Below are positions 62,233 through 64,000 of a stretch of DNA of 64,000 bases, piece after piece. Numbering within the stretch: the stretch's first letter is position 1; the number at the start of each line of letters is the position of its first letter. Made by a program: the position numbers and the translations under genes. Origin of the DNA: Rummeliibacillus pycnus_B (GTDB lineage Bacteria > Bacillota > Bacilli > Bacillales_A > Planococcaceae); the NCBI RefSeq assembly GCF_050459865.1, contig NZ_JBCMNM010000015.1:1-64000 (forward strand). The letters are read 5' to 3'. Under the pieces are notes generated by a model that saw only the letters and a program-made list of their open reading frames with translations, was not told the origin of the DNA and ran no database searches.

Positions 62233-62892
62233 ATGTCTCAAGAAGATTATCGTGAGAAAATTGAGGAACATCGACAAGCTGTTAATATTGAGCCTGAACA
62301 TGAGACAAACCCTTCGAGAATGACTAGAAGTCAACTTCATGGCAATCAGAATAAGAAAAAAAAGAAAAATAATCGCAATAATAAATTACTAACGGTTTTA
62401 GCTTTTATTTTTATCTTAATTCCTGTGTCATTGCTTGTATACTTCGGTTATTTTGCTAAAGATCCTAATAGCGAAAAAACGGAGATTGATCATGGCGGAG
62501 TTCAAATAGAAACAAACGAAGATAACCCATCAAAAAAGATGATAAATACTTCAATTAACGAAGACAAGAAACTAACAGCTCAGGATCAAGCAAAAAAAGA
62601 AAATGCTGAGAAAATAGCTGCTGAGAAGAAAGCTGCTGAAGAAAAAGAAGCGCAAGAAAAAGCTGCTCAAGCAGAGAATGAAGCAGCAAAAGCACAAGAA
62701 AAGCAGCAACAAATCTATAATGAGGCAAAAGCTGCAGGACGTCTGTATAATGTCAAACAAGGTGAAACAATTAAAAGTATAGCAATTGATTTCTATGGTA
62801 GTGATGCTGGTATTGCCATTATTAAGGAAGCAAATGGTATTACAGGAGATAGTATTCCACCAGGTACAACGATTGCAATCCCTGAACAATAA
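62233..62892 (+). CDS. ypbE: LysM-domain membrane protein (YpbE type)
   Basis: This 219-residue protein has a basic cytosolic start, one membrane helix (LLTVLAFIFILIPVSLLVYFG cut at about 53-73), a long extracytoplasmic Glu/Ala/Lys-rich helix (AEKIAAEKKAAEEKEAQEK) and a C-terminal LysM domain (LYNVKQGETIKSIAIDFYG ... GTTIAIPEQ) that binds peptidoglycan. ATG 62233 follows GGGGGGATATTG. It corresponds by position to B. subtilis ypbE; ypbD, normally between recS and ypbE, is missing. Confidence 0.85.
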   Translation: MSQEDYREKIEEHRQAVNIEPEHETNPSRMTRSQLHGNQNKKKKKNNRNNKLLTVLAFIFILIPVSLLVYFGYFAKDPNSEKTEIDHGGVQIETNEDNPSKKMINTSINEDKKLTAQDQAKKENAEKIAAEKKAAEEKEAQEKAAQAENEAAKAQEKQQQIYNEAKAAGRLYNVKQGETIKSIAIDFYGSDAGIAIIKEANGITGDSIPPGTTIAIPEQ

Positions 62893-62932
62893 AAAAACAG
62901 GTATGTGAAAGAGAACACATGCCTGTTTTTTT
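62892..62932 (+). terminator. Terminator of ypbB-recQ-ypbE
   Basis: AAAAAACAGG-ATGTG pairs with CACAT-CCTGTTTTTT around 8 bases and ends in a T-run. Confidence 0.88.
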
Positions 62933-62974
62933 ATTGTTCGTAAGCGTATAATATACAATTATGATAATTCGACA

Positions 62975-63000
62975 ACATCTCTAAAAAAATTTAGAGATGT
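62975..63000. promoter_or_regulatory. Palindrome before ypdA
   Basis: ACATCTCTAAA pairs perfectly with TTTAGAGATGT around AAAA, ending 11 bases before the ypdA ribosome binding site. No T-run of terminator quality; it may be an operator or 5' mRNA hairpin. Confidence 0.5.
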
Positions 63001-63027
63001 TTATTAATATAAGGAGTGACGGTTTTT

Positions 63028-63990
63028 ATGCGTCAAGAAGATGCAATTATTGTCGGAGGTGGCCCTTGTGGCTTAGCGGCAGCTATGTCATTACAAGAAA
63101 TTGGATTAAACCCCATTGTTATTGAAAAGGGTAATATTGTTAATGCAATCTTTAACTATCCAACTCATCAAACATTTTTTAGCTCAAGTGAAAAATTAGC
63201 TATTGGCGATGTGCCATTTATTATTGAACAACAAAAACCAAAGCGTAACCAAGCGCTTGTATATTATCGAGAGGTAGTAAAACGAAAAGATATCAAAGTT
63301 CATCGTTTTGAAAAAGTAGAAACGGTAATCCCTCAAAATGGTAAATTCATTGTTAATACCGATAAGGAAGTTTATGAAACTCCCTATGTAGTTATTGCTA
63401 CTGGTTATTATGACCATCCAAATTATTTGAATTTACCAGGTGAAGAGTTGCCTAAAGTGAATCACTATTTTAAAGAAGGTCACCCTTATTTTGATACAGA
63501 TGTTCTCATAATTGGTGGGAAAAACTCTGCAATTGATGCTGGACTAGCTCTTCATAAAGCAGGGGCTCGAGTGACGGTTGTTTATCGTGGGGCGGAATAT
63601 TCCCAAAGCATTAAACCATGGGTATTACCCGATTTTGCAGTACTTGCAAGAGATGGTGAAATTAATATGATGTTCAATACGAATGTTATAGAAATTAAAG
63701 AGGATGAAGTAATTCTGATTCAAGAAGGCAAAGAAATTACTGTGAAAAATGACTTTGTATTTGCTATGACAGGTTATCATCCAGATCATACGTTTATTCA
63801 AAATATGGGAGTTACAGAAGACCAGGAAACTGGACGCCCTACATTTAACCCTGAAACAATGGAAACAAATGTACCAGGTTTGTTTATTGCAGGGGTCATT
63901 GCTGCTGGCAATAATGCAAATGAAATATTCATTGAAAATGGCCGATTCCACGGCGACTTAATTGCTAAATACATTCAAACAAAACAATAA
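63028..63990 (+). CDS. ypdA: YpdA-family putative bacillithiol disulfide reductase
   Basis: This 320-residue FAD/NADPH oxidoreductase has the FAD motif AIIVGGGPCGLAAAMSL (with the family's cysteine in GPCG), ATGYYDHPNYL, the NADPH motif LIIGGKNSAIDAGLALHKAG and AGVIAAGNNANEIFIENGR. YpdA (Bdr) recycles oxidised bacillithiol in Firmicutes. ATG 63028 with AAGGAG 12 bases upstream is preferred over GTG 63016, which overlaps that ribosome binding site. The gene is complete and ends 11 bases before the window edge. Confidence 0.92.
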   Translation: MRQEDAIIVGGGPCGLAAAMSLQEIGLNPIVIEKGNIVNAIFNYPTHQTFFSSSEKLAIGDVPFIIEQQKPKRNQALVYYREVVKRKDIKVHRFEKVETVIPQNGKFIVNTDKEVYETPYVVIATGYYDHPNYLNLPGEELPKVNHYFKEGHPYFDTDVLIIGGKNSAIDAGLALHKAGARVTVVYRGAEYSQSIKPWVLPDFAVLARDGEINMMFNTNVIEIKEDEVILIQEGKEITVKNDFVFAMTGYHPDHTFIQNMGVTEDQETGRPTFNPETMETNVPGLFIAGVIAAGNNANEIFIENGRFHGDLIAKYIQTKQ

Positions 63991-64000
63991 AGTTATCAAT

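Overview
The window is low-GC Gram-positive chromosome, most likely a spore-forming Bacillales member of the Planococcaceae type (Lysinibacillus/Viridibacillus/Rummeliibacillus-like). The evidence is the gene order (secG-est-rnr-smpB-ssrA; cggR-gap ... pgk-tpiA-gpmI-eno; fer | ypbB-recQ-ypbE-ypdA), strong AGGAGG-type ribosome binding sites, a YjcZ-family sporulation microprotein, a FapR box at fabI, and a putative bacillithiol disulfide reductase. The species assignment is inference; no rRNA or tRNA gene is present to settle it.

Layout. 0-7 kb: histidine catabolism genes hutU-hutI, an OsmC-like protein, a DUF2238 membrane protein, a Fic protein with a small upstream partner, and a YjcZ peptide. 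7-14 kb: a three-gene operon (DedA-PAP2-like fusion, response regulator, sensor kinase) divergent from an RND efflux pump. The shared intergenic region carries two clusters of 11-bp-phased TTAAT repeats, each next to one of two candidate promoters, which suggests one regulator serves both units. 14.7-18.8 kb: a membrane protein, an EAL phosphodiesterase with a dead GGDEF, and an Rgg-type regulator divergent from a 33-codon hydrophobic peptide gene, a possible peptide-pheromone pair.

18.9-40.7 kb is a composite genomic island stacked at the 3' end of ssrA (tmRNA). Three integrase-terminator/att modules (about 23.9, 34.4 and 40.7 kb) divide it into a decayed left segment (integrase and resolvase fragments, an RND fragment, an Abi/UG-type reverse transcriptase and a DUF5677 protein), a middle 10.4-kb element and a right 6.3-kb element. 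The middle element has a zinc-ribbon-repeat nuclease, a PARIS-like AriA-AriB pair, a replication helicase with 56-bp iteron-like repeats, excisionase and integrase. The right element has two DNA methyltransferases with a PD-(D/E)XK nuclease, a TGT/DpdA-like transglycosylase, an excisionase remnant and a near-identical integrase. At least four separate anti-phage-type modules therefore sit in 22 kb.

40.7-64 kb is conserved core: ssrA, smpB, rnr, esterase, secG; an O-methyltransferase whose only plausible start codon is ATA; the glycolytic genes with a CggR operator; a second two-component system; nitronate monooxygenase; fabI; ferredoxin; ypbB-recQ; a LysM protein; and ypdA. GC-rich intergenic repeats recur between core genes throughout.
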